This document shows, piece after piece, positions 18,791 through 26,883 of a stretch of DNA of 64,000 bases. Every line of letters starts with the position of its first letter. Within the stretch, counting starts at the first letter, position 1. Both the position numbers and the translations under genes were made by a program. This DNA comes from Sporomusa sphaeroides DSM 2875. Lineage in GTDB: Bacteria > Bacillota > Negativicutes > Sporomusales > Sporomusaceae. The stretch lies in contig NZ_CP146991.1 in assembly GCF_001941975.2 (NCBI RefSeq), positions 1,598,524 through 1,662,523 of the forward strand. Reading direction: 5' to 3'. The notes beneath the pieces were generated by a model. The model did no database searches and was not told the DNA's origin. It saw only the letters and a program-made list of their open reading frames with translations.

Positions 18791-20518
18791 ATGGAAATGG
18801 TTAATATAACAATCGATGGACAGAAAGTAGCTGTGCCGAAAACATCGACTGTTTTGGACGCTGCACTTTCGCTTGGAATAAAAGTTCCGACTCTGTGCTA
18901 TCATCCTGAGCTGCGCGTAGAGGGCGCCTGCCGGGTATGTATGGTAGAGGTTGAAGGCGCTCGCAGTTTGGTTGCGTCTTGCGTTTATCCGGTCAACGAG
19001 GGAATGGTTGTTCGCACTAATACCGCGGCTGTCCGTGAAGCGCGCAAGACAGTAGTGGAGCTGCTGCTGGCCAACCACCCGACTGACTGCTTATCTTGTC
19101 AACGCAATTTGAATTGTGAACTGCAAACTATAGCAGCCGACGTTGGTGTTAGAGAAATTCGTTTTGACGGTGAAAAGAAAAACTATCCGCTTGATGCCAA
19201 GAATCCGTCTTTGGTTCGCGACCAGAGCAAATGTATTTTGTGCGGCCGTTGTATTCGTGCCTGCAGCGAACGTCAGGGTGTGCATGTATATAGCTTTGCT
19301 AACAGAGGTTTTAATACCACCGTTGTTCCCGCCTTTGATTTGGGGTTAGACGAAGTTTCCTGTACGTACTGCGGTCAATGTGCCGCCGTATGCCCGACAG
19401 GTGCTATTGTTGAGAAAGACGATACCGAGGCCGTATGGGCAGCCATCAATGATTCGTCAAAACATGTAATTGTGCAGACGGCTCCTGCTGTTCGCGTAGC
19501 CTTGGGTGAAGCTCTTGGTTTAGCCAACGGCTCTATTGTTACCGGCAAAATGGTGGCCTCACTCAAGCGGTTGGGCTTTGACAAAGTATTTGATACTAAT
19601 TTTAGTGCCGACCTTACTATCTGGGAAGAAGGCTCAGAGCTTATTGACCGCTTGACTAACGGCGGCAAACTGCCCATGATTACCTCCTGCAGCCCAGGCT
19701 GGGTTAACTACATCGAATTGAAATACCCTGACCTTTTGGACCACCTGTCCACTGCGAAGTCACCGCAACAAATGTTTGGCGCACTGGCCAAGACCTATTA
19801 TGCCGAAAAAGTCGGTATTGATCCTAAAGATATTGTTTCAGTATCGATTATGCCTTGTACTGCCAAAAAAGCTGAGGCAGCCCGTCCTGAAATGAATTCC
19901 AGCGGCTATCAGGATGTTGACTACGTTTTGACAACCCGTGAATTAGGCCGCATGATTCGTGAAGCCGGCATCACCTTTAACAATTTACCTGAGACTGAAT
20001 TTGATGCGCCGCTTGGCGTTGGTTCAGGTGCCGGCGTGATCTTTGGTGCTACCGGTGGTGTAATGGAAGCTGCTCTCCGGACAGTTGCCAAGATGGTATC
20101 AGGCAAAGAACTTGACAATATTGAGTTTGAGGCCGTACGCGGGATGAATGGCATTAAAGAAGCTTCGGTGCCGTTAAAAGAAGGCTTAACCGCTAAAGTT
20201 GCCATAGCTCATACGTTGGCCAACGCCCGGGTAATCCTGGAAAAAATTCGTGCCGGCGAAGCTGATTATCATTTTATTGAGATCATGGCTTGTCCGGGTG
20301 GCTGCTCTGGCGGCGGCGGACAACCGATTATTACTTCAGCCGAACACCGGCAAAAACGCATTGATGCTATTTATGAGTGCGACAAGTGCTCAGAACTGAG
20401 AAAATCACATGATAATCCGGCGGTTAAAGAACTCTATGACACTTATCTGGGAAAACCGCTTGGTGAAAAATCACACCATCTCCTTCATACCCACTATCAT
20501 CCGCAAAAGAAATGCTAA
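18791..20518 (+). CDS. hydA: [FeFe] hydrogenase catalytic subunit HydA
   Basis: A 575-residue catalytic hydrogenase, the H2-forming or H2-oxidising subunit. N-terminal [2Fe-2S] domain (CYHPELRVEGACRVC), His-Cys3 cluster (HPTDCLSC), two [4Fe-4S] motifs (CILCGRCIRAC, CTYCGQCAAVC), then the H-cluster domain: TSCSPGW (near 300), MPCTAKKAEAARPEM (near 357), ACPGGCSGGGGQP (near 500). The first motif has Ser where CpI of Clostridium has its cluster-binding second Cys (TSCCP). A Cys/His-rich tail follows (CDKCSE ... HHLLHTHYHPQKKC). The N-terminal 215 residues resemble those of FdhA. ATG at 18791 has GAGAGGG ten bases ahead. Last gene of the operon. Confidence 0.95.
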   Translation: MEMVNITIDGQKVAVPKTSTVLDAALSLGIKVPTLCYHPELRVEGACRVCMVEVEGARSLVASCVYPVNEGMVVRTNTAAVREARKTVVELLLANHPTDCLSCQRNLNCELQTIAADVGVREIRFDGEKKNYPLDAKNPSLVRDQSKCILCGRCIRACSERQGVHVYSFANRGFNTTVVPAFDLGLDEVSCTYCGQCAAVCPTGAIVEKDDTEAVWAAINDSSKHVIVQTAPAVRVALGEALGLANGSIVTGKMVASLKRLGFDKVFDTNFSADLTIWEEGSELIDRLTNGGKLPMITSCSPGWVNYIELKYPDLLDHLSTAKSPQQMFGALAKTYYAEKVGIDPKDIVSVSIMPCTAKKAEAARPEMNSSGYQDVDYVLTTRELGRMIREAGITFNNLPETEFDAPLGVGSGAGVIFGATGGVMEAALRTVAKMVSGKELDNIEFEAVRGMNGIKEASVPLKEGLTAKVAIAHTLANARVILEKIRAGEADYHFIEIMACPGGCSGGGGQPIITSAEHRQKRIDAIYECDKCSELRKSHDNPAVKELYDTYLGKPLGEKSHHLLHTHYHPQKKC

Positions 20519-20544
20519 AAAAAGATGTCCGCAAGGACATCCCG

Positions 20545-20580
20545 GGCTGTCGACAAAGTATTGTCGGCAGCCTTTTTTTT
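20545..20580 (+). terminator. Terminator of the hydrogenase operon
   Basis: GGCTGTCGACA / TGTCGGCAGCC (20545-20555 with 20562-20572) is followed by eight T. A second hairpin GATGTCC / GGACATC lies just ahead at 20524-20541. Confidence 0.93.
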
Positions 20581-20825
20581 CTGCTTAACAGCAGGTAAGA
20601 GTATAACTAATTTTCCCGGATAAGGATCGCACCGGCTTGTTTTTTCTACAGGGATTCGTGTAGCTTGTTTTTACATAAAATAGATTATATGTGAAATAAT
20701 ATAACAAATCTAGGAGTTTATTACTAAAAATAGCAGGATTTTAAAATACAAGTGAGAATAGAATACAAGTATGTGAAAATAAACCGCTTGGATGAGCGTT
20801 GACTATTGTGCTAGGGAGAGTTGTT
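20581..20825 (+). promoter_or_regulatory. rex upstream region with weak Rex-like site
   Basis: AT-rich leader without a gene. At 20690-20706, TGTGA-N7-TAACA resembles a Rex site, but its spacing is one base longer than the usual six, so self-regulation of rex is only possible. The ribosome site AGGGAGAG is at 20813-20820. Confidence 0.35.
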
Positions 20826-21470
20826 ATGAAAGAAAGCAAAGAAAATGCAGTAATTTCTAAAGCTACGATTGACCGGTTGCCGCTTTATTACCGTACACTT
20901 AAGCTAAGTCAGGAAGAAGGCATAGAGATAATATCTTCTGATGAATTGGGGCGGAAGATTGGTGTTACGCCGGAACAGATACGTAAGGATTTATCAGCCT
21001 TTGGTGAGTTCGGCAAAAAAGGTGTAGGCTATTATGTGCGCGAGCTTATGCGCAATATTGGCGAGATATTGGGGCTTAACCGTAAATGGAATATTGCCAT
21101 TTGTGGTGTTGGGCATTTGGGCTGGGCTTTGGCCAACTATGCGAATTTTTCACCGCAAGGCTTCCACCTGCAGGCTATTTTTGATATTGATCCTGACAAA
21201 ATCGGGCGTTATATAAATGAAGTAGAGATTTTCCATGTTAGCCGGATGAAGGAAATAGTGACTGAACGGGACATTCAAATTGGGATTATCACCGTGCCGA
21301 TGGAATTTGCCCAAAGTACTGCCACACAACTTGTAGAGGCCGGTATTAAAGGGATATGGAATTTTGCCCCGATTAAAATAAATGTGCCTGATACGATTCA
21401 TGTAGTCAGTGAAGATTTATCGGTGGGATTAAGCAGTATGTCTTATTACCTTTCCCGTCAAAACGGATAA
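20826..21470 (+). CDS. rex: Redox-sensing transcriptional repressor Rex
   Basis: A 214-residue Rex protein. It has an N-terminal winged-helix domain (about 1-80) with the recognition helix in TPEQIRKDLSAFGEFG, then a Rossmann domain that senses NADH/NAD+ (GVGHLGWALANY near 93) and a C-terminal domain-swapped helix. Rex represses fermentation and redox genes until NADH rises. ATG at 20826 with AGGGAGAG ahead; a TTG start 27 bases upstream lacks a site. It directly follows the hydrogenase operon, and sites that fit Rex occur at 12087, 33462 and 46235. Confidence 0.95.
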   Translation: MKESKENAVISKATIDRLPLYYRTLKLSQEEGIEIISSDELGRKIGVTPEQIRKDLSAFGEFGKKGVGYYVRELMRNIGEILGLNRKWNIAICGVGHLGWALANYANFSPQGFHLQAIFDIDPDKIGRYINEVEIFHVSRMKEIVTERDIQIGIITVPMEFAQSTATQLVEAGIKGIWNFAPIKINVPDTIHVVSEDLSVGLSSMSYYLSRQNG

Positions 21471-21490
21471 CTCGTGTATGTTTTACCGAT

Positions 21491-21530
21491 ACAAGCCGGG
21501 CGCTTAGTAACAGCGAAGTGCCCGGCTTGT
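21491..21530 (+). terminator. Hairpin after rex
   Basis: A perfect 11-bp stem ACAAGCCGGGC / GCCCGGCTTGT with an 18-base loop. The tail is not T-rich (ACTTGTT), so termination is likely but not certain. Confidence 0.6.
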
Positions 21531-21692
21531 ACTTGTTGGAAATATCTAGCGGCATTCAAAAAATGCAGCAGAATGTGTTTAGTAAAAGCCTTTGTCAGGC
21601 AATTATTATTTACTGAAAAATAAATAAATTAAATGTAAAATTATTGCAGGAATATAAAGCTCTACAACGAATATATATTACAAGAGTTCCGA

Positions 21693-21789
21693 ATTACTAT
21701 CGCCAGACCGGTGCTGGTAATCGGGGTGCGGGAAGGAATTTTCGCGCCGGCCATTGTGCAAAGGAAGTCCGTTAATACGGGCTTTTTTT
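21693..21789 (+). promoter_or_regulatory. Candidate Mo/W-cofactor riboswitch, copy 1 of tandem pair
   Basis: Order of parts: a hairpin with arms ATTAC/GTAAT and CCAG/CTGG (21693-21721); a second hairpin closed by a GGAA tetraloop (about 21725-21748); the box GGCCATTGTGCAAAGGAAG (21749-21767); an intrinsic terminator GTCCGT/ACGGGC with seven T (21767-21789). The same order occurs at 21852 and 30162. The genes served (AOR, Tup) use tungsten or molybdenum, and a Moco/Tuco RNA is the best known analogue. The class is inferred, not recognised by exact consensus. Confidence 0.6.
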
Positions 21790-21851
21790 GTATTTTACCG
21801 GAGGATTTTATTTGGCTTATAGAGACAAGAAAAATTAATATTTGCTTCCGA

Positions 21852-21963
21852 TTTATTATTATCCCTCAGGGAGGTAATAAACGTTAAGGTACGATAAGCA
21901 ATTATCGTGCCCGCCAATGTGCAAAGGAAGAGGTACTAAAATATTTTTAGCGCCTCTTTTTTT
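21852..21963 (+). promoter_or_regulatory. Candidate Mo/W-cofactor riboswitch, copy 2 of tandem pair
   Basis: Hairpin TTTATTA/TAATAAA with CCTC/GAGG inside (21852-21881); hairpin GGTACGATAA / TTATCGTGCC with a GCAA tetraloop (21888-21911); box CGCCAATGTGCAAAGGAAG (21912-21930); terminator AGAGG...CCTCT with a seven-T run (21929-21963). It ends 16 bases before the AOR ribosome site, so it can directly gate AOR expression. Confidence 0.65.
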
Positions 21964-21996
21964 ATGTGTCAAATTATTAAGGAGGGTGGTTTTTTT

Positions 21997-23736
21997 ATGA
22001 ATAATTTTATCCGGGTAAACATGACGACCAAGGAAGTCACAATGAGTGAGACCCCAGCGAAATATGCAGGTCTGGCAGGCCGTGCGCTTACTTCAAACTT
22101 TGTTAACGATGAAGTTAAGCCGACATGTCATGCTCTGGGGAAAAACAACAAGCTGATTTTTGCTCCTGGTTTCCTTAGCGGCACTTATGCTGCCCAGTCG
22201 GGACGCATTTCGGTAGGGGCCAAAAGTCCGTTGACCGGTACCATCAAGGAAAGTAACAGTGGCGGCAGCTTCTCACAGAAAATGGCCAAAATGGGTATTA
22301 AAGCACTTGTTATTGAAGGAATGCCGGCAGAAGACAAGTTTTATATACTCAAGGTTGACATGCAGGGTGTAAGCATAGACGAGGCGCCGGCTGAAATCCT
22401 CGGTGGTTGTGGAAACTATGAAGCTATTAAAGTTCTAAATGAAAAATATGGTGCCAAAGCTGGCATCGCGCTGGCAGGTCCGGCTGGTGAATATCGGTTG
22501 CCTACCGCTAATATTTCCTTTAAAGATCCTGAAGGCAATATTCGTAGTGCCGGTCGTGGCGGTTTGGGTGCGGTGCTGGGCTCAAAGAAGGTAAAGGCTG
22601 TTGTAATTGATGATACCGGCGCACCTGGCGTTACCATCGCGAAACCTGAGGAGTTCAAGGCAGCAGCTAAAGTATTTGCCAAGGCTTTGACGAGTCATCC
22701 GGTTACCGGTCAGGCATTGCCGGCGTATGGTACCGATGTATTGATTAATATCATAAATGAAGCCGGCGGTTTGCCTGCTAAGAATTTCACTGCCGGTCGT
22801 ATCGACTGGAATGACAAAATTTCTGGTGAAACTCTGAATGCCACGATCAGTGAGCGTGGCGGCGAGGGCAAAGTTTCCCACGGTTGCCATACCGGGTGTA
22901 TTATCCGTTGTTCACAGTGGTATCCGGACAAGAACGGCAAATACATTACCAGTGGTTTTGAGTATGAAACCGTATGGGCCCTGGGTGCTGACGCCGGCAT
23001 TCAAGATATGGATGACATCGCCTACCTTGACCGTGCTATGGACGATGTCGGTGTAGATTCGATCGACGTTTCCGTTGCCATAGCCACTGCTATTGAAGGA
23101 GGTTTACTGCCATGGGGTGACGGCAAGGCTGCCTTGGATGCTGTCAAGCAAATTGCCATTCCCACTCCGCTTGGCCGGATACTTGGTGGCGGTACGGCTA
23201 TTGTCGGCAAGGTTTGCGGTCTATTCCGCACCCCGGTTGTTAAAGATCAGGCTATCCCGGCATATGATCCGCGGGCTATAAAAGGTATCGGTCTGACATA
23301 TGCCACTACGCCGATGGGAGCCGATCATACATCTGGTTACTGTATTGCTACCAACATTCTAAAAGTTGGTGGTTATGTGGACCCGCTTGTGAAGGAAGGA
23401 CAAATTGAACTTTCCCGTAACCTGCAGATTGCCACCGCTGCTGTTGATAGTACAGGTATGTGTCTCTTTATTGCCTTCGCTATTCTGGATATTCCGGAGG
23501 GCTTTAACGCGCTGGTTGATATGATTAATGCCCGCTATGATCTATCGCTGACTGCCGACGACGTAACTGCTCTCGGCAAATCAATTCTTAAAGCGGAGAG
23601 AGCCTTTAATGCAGCAGCCGGTTTTACAAACGCTCATGACCGTTTGCCTGAATTCTTTGAATATGAGCCATGCCCGCCGCATAATGCTGTCTGGGACTTC
23701 GCACCTGAAGAAATCGACGAAGTCTTCAATTTCTAG
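21997..23736 (+). CDS. Aldehyde:ferredoxin oxidoreductase, tungsten type
   Basis: A 579-residue AOR-family enzyme that interconverts carboxylic acids and aldehydes with ferredoxin, using a bis-tungstopterin and a [4Fe-4S] cluster. The N-terminal AOR_N domain (about 1-200) holds GLAGRALTSNF and the cofactor stretch SAGRGGLGAVLGSKKVKAV. The cluster cysteines include HGCHTGCIIRC near 300 and a distal Cys near 495 (DSTGMCLF). Length is slightly under the Pyrococcus enzyme. ATG at 21997 with AAGGAGGG ten bases ahead; an upstream ATG at 21964 lies in the terminator tail. Two leader RNAs precede it, and Mo/W genes follow. Confidence 0.92.
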   Translation: MNNFIRVNMTTKEVTMSETPAKYAGLAGRALTSNFVNDEVKPTCHALGKNNKLIFAPGFLSGTYAAQSGRISVGAKSPLTGTIKESNSGGSFSQKMAKMGIKALVIEGMPAEDKFYILKVDMQGVSIDEAPAEILGGCGNYEAIKVLNEKYGAKAGIALAGPAGEYRLPTANISFKDPEGNIRSAGRGGLGAVLGSKKVKAVVIDDTGAPGVTIAKPEEFKAAAKVFAKALTSHPVTGQALPAYGTDVLINIINEAGGLPAKNFTAGRIDWNDKISGETLNATISERGGEGKVSHGCHTGCIIRCSQWYPDKNGKYITSGFEYETVWALGADAGIQDMDDIAYLDRAMDDVGVDSIDVSVAIATAIEGGLLPWGDGKAALDAVKQIAIPTPLGRILGGGTAIVGKVCGLFRTPVVKDQAIPAYDPRAIKGIGLTYATTPMGADHTSGYCIATNILKVGGYVDPLVKEGQIELSRNLQIATAAVDSTGMCLFIAFAILDIPEGFNALVDMINARYDLSLTADDVTALGKSILKAERAFNAAAGFTNAHDRLPEFFEYEPCPPHNAVWDFAPEEIDEVFNF

Positions 23737-23745
23737 GAAACTATA

Positions 23746-23773
23746 AAAAGCCGGGCTTTTAGCCCGGCTTTTT
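23746..23773 (+). terminator. Terminator after AOR
   Basis: AAGCCGGGC-TTTTA-GCCCGGCTT flanked by A-run and T-run, so it can work on both strands. Confidence 0.92.
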
Positions 23774-23788
23774 ACAACTGATACCCAA

Positions 23789-23827
23789 AATGGTTCGAAC
23801 CATTGGATTATGGTGAACCAAACGGTT
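23789..23827 (+). promoter_or_regulatory. Palindrome cluster, probable operator or activator site
   Basis: AATGGTTCGAACCATT (23789-23804) is a perfect 16-bp palindrome. TGGTGAACCA (23811-23820) and AACCAAACGGTT (23816-23827) repeat the TGGTT/AACCA half sites. It lies 75 bases ahead of the MoaD-like gene and close to a sigma-54 activator gene. No T-run, so not a terminator. The bound protein is unknown. Confidence 0.5.
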
Positions 23828-23901
23828 TAATGTTCTTGTTTTCAAGGAATACCTGCGACAGACAAGCTTAAAATGTTTGCATAACTACGGGAGGATTTTT
23901 T

Positions 23902-24138
23902 ATGATATTGGAAGTGCGTTTATATGCTACATTAAGGCGTTATACGCCAGCAAGCCCGAATGGAGTAATAACGGTAGTGGTGCCTGACGGTAGCACGGTG
24001 TTGGATGTGGTGAGAAAAATTAACATTGATCCGGCAGAGATTCATCTGATTATGATTAATGGTATTGGATGCGAGTTTGACAAGCCGGTACATGAGGGTG
24101 ACCGGGTGGGCTTATTTCCGCCAGTGGGTGGCGGTTAG
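23902..24138 (+). CDS. MoaD/ThiS-family sulfur carrier
   Basis: A 78-residue ubiquitin-fold protein: MILEVRLYATLRRY start, central TVLDVVRKINI helix and the end FPPVGGG. The terminal Gly-Gly is the residue pair that is adenylated and thiocarboxylated in MoaD and ThiS. Its place after AOR and before moeA genes suggests that it feeds sulfur into pterin (molybdopterin or tungstopterin) synthesis, or a dedicated AOR cofactor step. GGGAGG precedes the ATG. Small archaeal AOR operons also carry such proteins. Confidence 0.85.
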   Translation: MILEVRLYATLRRYTPASPNGVITVVVPDGSTVLDVVRKINIDPAEIHLIMINGIGCEFDKPVHEGDRVGLFPPVGGG

Positions 24139-24190
24139 GCGTTCGGCGCAGCATAGAGCGAATACCTGCTAAGAAAAGGGGGAGGGTTGC

Positions 24191-26185
24191 ATGACGATAA
24201 TTTCTTTGCCGATGAAGGACCCTGTTTATCATGAATGGGAAAAATTCCTAAGTACAGGTAACCCCTATACATGCAAAGCCCGTCAGCAAATTATTGAGTC
24301 ATGGGCCAGGTGTTATCATGAGGGGATAGATCCTTATGATGATAACATTCACCACTGGTTGGATGATTTGAGCCTTAGTGAGGTTTTAAAAAGAAAGGAA
24401 AAACTGATTGAGGCAGCAAAACCCTTTATGTCCAGACTTTATGAATTTTTTAAAGGCTCTGGCTTTATTGTTGTATTAACTGACGAAAATGGCTGTATTC
24501 TTGCAATGGTATGTGACGAAGATACCCGGCAGAATCCGATGACGAAATACTTTTATCCCGGGGTTAGCTGGAAGGAAGAAACGGTAGGGACTAATGCCAT
24601 AGGAACAGTGATCAAGCTGCGAGAGTCGCTTCAGGTATCGGGTGCAGAACATTATTGCAAAAAAATTCATGCTTTTAGCTGCTCGGCGGCCTCAATTTAT
24701 GATTGTGATGGACAAATTACCGGTGTTCTAAATATATCCTACGCCTTTCATGCGTCGCATTTACATGCATTGGGAATTGTAACGGTTATTGCCGACGCTG
24801 TTACTGCCCAGCTAAGCATGAGTCAAAAGAATTGTGAAATCGCATTGATTAACAAAAGGATGGCCAGTTTAAAAAATACCGTTTCTGATGGTGTACTTAT
24901 TGTTGATAACCATGAGGCAGTAATTGAAATAAATCCTGCAGGCCGGGCTATGCTTGGAAAGCCGGAGCAACATATAATCGGGACAGAACTTAGGCAGTTA
25001 TTTGATGGTAAGTCAGGGGAGATTCTAACTTCCAGTAAAAGTTATCATCAGGTCGAAATCATAGTGGATGCCCACGGGGGTAGCCGGCATTTTGCAGCTT
25101 CCCGGGAGCCTGTATTTAATGAGCAAGACGTGCTGGCTGGCGGCATTATTGTTCTCAGGCCTATCAAACAACTGAAGCATATGGCACAGCGTTCTAGTGG
25201 TGATGCCGCAGTGTTGCAGTTCAGCGATATTATTGGGGAAAGCTTTCAAATCCGTGAAGCTGTGCATGTTGCCACACGGGCCGCGAATACGGCAGCCAAT
25301 GTATTGCTTACTGGTGAAAGTGGTACAGGTAAAGAAATCTTTGCTCAGGCTATTCACAACCATAGTGACAGGCATAACGGACCATTTGTGGCTGTCAATT
25401 GCGGCGCCATTCCCCGGGAACTGATTGGCAGTGAGTTATTTGGTTATGATGAAGGGGCTTTTACGGGGGCGAAACGTGGTGGTAAACCGGGGAAGTTCGA
25501 GCTGGCGTCTGGTGGAACTCTTTTTTTTGACGAAATTGGTGACATGCCTCCCGAACAGCAGACCGCCTTACTGCGAGTGATACAAGAAAGAAAAGTGACG
25601 CGCATCGGCAGTGATAAGATAATTCCGATTGACATTCGCCTGATTTGTGCTACAAACAAGAATCTGCTGGAAGAAGTAAACAAAGGAACCTTTCGTCTTG
25701 ACCTGTATTATCGCTTACATGTGTTGTCAATCCTTATTCCGCCGCTGCGGGAGCGCCGCGAAGATATACAACTGCTGTTTGACCATTTTTTAGAAAGGGT
25801 AAGCCGTGCACAGGGGTGTACATTTGCGGTGGAGTCCGAAGTTATGACCTATTTACATAGATATTACTGGCCTGGCAATGTACGGGAGTTACAAAACGTG
25901 GTCGAGCATGCGGCCTGTTTGGCTGAGAATAAAGTTATTACCGTGGAGCTTTTGCCTGAAGTACTTTATGCACAGTCTTCACTGATGAAAATAGCGGCAC
26001 CACAAGTAAATGAAGTGATTTTTACCAGGGAACAAAGGCAAAAGATGGCCGGCTTTGCCGAGAGAAATAGGATAATTGCCAAGCTTGATGCATTTGCCGG
26101 AAATGTTAGCCGGGCAGCTAAAGAATTGGGAATATCCCGAAATACTCTATATAAGAAGATGCGATTGTATGCTATTAAAAACTAG
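24191..26185 (+). CDS. Sigma-54-dependent activator (AcoR/Fis family)
   Basis: A 664-residue enhancer-binding protein. Residues 1-200 form a GAF-like sensor region of the AcoR type (ARQQIIESWARC; GTNAIGT). Residues 215-330 are a PAS domain. The AAA+ domain (about 335-570) has Walker A GESGTGKE, the sigma-54 loop GAFTGA and Walker B GGTLFFDEIGD. The C-terminus is a Fis-type helix-turn-helix (NVSRAAKELGISRNTLYKK). It should activate a sigma-54 promoter, probably for neighbouring aldehyde or Mo/W genes, but I found no clear -24/-12 element in the adjoining gaps. The palindromes at 23789 may be its site. GGGGAGG precedes the ATG. Confidence 0.92.
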   Translation: MTIISLPMKDPVYHEWEKFLSTGNPYTCKARQQIIESWARCYHEGIDPYDDNIHHWLDDLSLSEVLKRKEKLIEAAKPFMSRLYEFFKGSGFIVVLTDENGCILAMVCDEDTRQNPMTKYFYPGVSWKEETVGTNAIGTVIKLRESLQVSGAEHYCKKIHAFSCSAASIYDCDGQITGVLNISYAFHASHLHALGIVTVIADAVTAQLSMSQKNCEIALINKRMASLKNTVSDGVLIVDNHEAVIEINPAGRAMLGKPEQHIIGTELRQLFDGKSGEILTSSKSYHQVEIIVDAHGGSRHFAASREPVFNEQDVLAGGIIVLRPIKQLKHMAQRSSGDAAVLQFSDIIGESFQIREAVHVATRAANTAANVLLTGESGTGKEIFAQAIHNHSDRHNGPFVAVNCGAIPRELIGSELFGYDEGAFTGAKRGGKPGKFELASGGTLFFDEIGDMPPEQQTALLRVIQERKVTRIGSDKIIPIDIRLICATNKNLLEEVNKGTFRLDLYYRLHVLSILIPPLRERREDIQLLFDHFLERVSRAQGCTFAVESEVMTYLHRYYWPGNVRELQNVVEHAACLAENKVITVELLPEVLYAQSSLMKIAAPQVNEVIFTREQRQKMAGFAERNRIIAKLDAFAGNVSRAAKELGISRNTLYKKMRLYAIKN

Positions 26186-26276
26186 TCAATAAACCAGCCT
26201 AGTTTATATTTGCCTGTACCTATTTATTATCATGTAGTAAAATGGAAGATAAAGGTAGGACTTAAGGAGGATAGCC

Positions 26277-26600
26277 ATGTCGGAACAAGCTGGGAGAACT
26301 ATTGAGATACGGGGATTTCTTCATTTGTATAAATTTTTTAAAGAGAAAAACTGGCCTATCCCATTGATTATGGAACTTGAGGAGCCAACTACAGGCACTC
26401 AACTGGCGGAAAAACTGGGGATACCCCTGGATGAAATTGAAATAGTTTTTGTCAACGGTTTTGCGCAGTCTCTGGATTATGCTATTCAACCAGGTGACAG
26501 AGTGGCTTTCGTGCCTCCAGGCTGTCCGGGTCCATACCGGATGGCTTTAGGATTTTATGCCAAAAACCAGAAAAACAAATTTAATTTTGTTAGAAAATAA
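26277..26600 (+). CDS. MoaD/ThiS-like protein without terminal GG
   Basis: A 107-residue beta-grasp protein. The core matches MoaD/ThiS (IEIRGFLHLYKFF; TGTQLAEKLGIP; VFVNGFAQSLDY; PGDRVAFVPPGCPGP), but after PPGCPGP it runs on for about 25 residues (PYRMALGFYAKNQKNKF...) and lacks the terminal Gly-Gly. So it is not a normal sulfur carrier unless it is processed; a binding or scaffold role is as likely. It has its own AAGGAGG site and leads the moeA operon. Confidence 0.75.
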   Translation: MSEQAGRTIEIRGFLHLYKFFKEKNWPIPLIMELEEPTTGTQLAEKLGIPLDEIEIVFVNGFAQSLDYAIQPGDRVAFVPPGCPGPYRMALGFYAKNQKNKFNFVRK

Positions 26601-26684
26601 TTGAAATGTAAGCAGATAGTATTGCAGGAATTGTTAAACAAATGGCAAAGTGTATAGGAGATAACAGCATTACAGGAGGCAGCC

Positions 26685-26882
26685 ATGAAGCAAATTGACG
26701 AATCCATTAAACAGAAAGTACAGGAACTTGCCAAAGACGGCCGTCTAACCTGTGCGGAAGCTATAGCGTTGGCTAATAGCCAAGGCGTACCGCCTATTAC
26801 TGTCGGAAGGGCCGCAGATGCGGCTAAAGTAAAAATTATTGCCTGTCAGTTGGGCTGTTTCGGAGTCAATAAAGGAGACTGA
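26685..26882 (+). CDS. Small conserved protein before moeA
   Basis: A 65-residue protein with a helical N-terminal half (VQELAKDGRLTCAEAIALA), a PPITVGRAADAAKVKI middle and the end ACQLGCFGVNKGD with two cysteines three apart. I do not recognise a named family; the pattern resembles a short helix-turn-helix (a TCAEAIALANSQGV helix pair followed by ITVGRAADA). AGGAGG precedes the ATG, and it ends one base before the moeA ATG, so it belongs to the moeA operon. It may be a small regulator or metal-binding partner. Confidence 0.65.
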   Translation: MKQIDESIKQKVQELAKDGRLTCAEAIALANSQGVPPITVGRAADAAKVKIIACQLGCFGVNKGD

Positions 26883-26883
26883 C

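Noticed and set aside
20690-20706. Rex site for self-control of rex
   Set aside because: The two half sites are one base too far apart; kept only as a weak feature.
21471-21996. c-di-GMP-I riboswitch because of GCAAAG
   Set aside because: The rest of the c-di-GMP-I core, including its second helix and GGUAG-type region, is absent.
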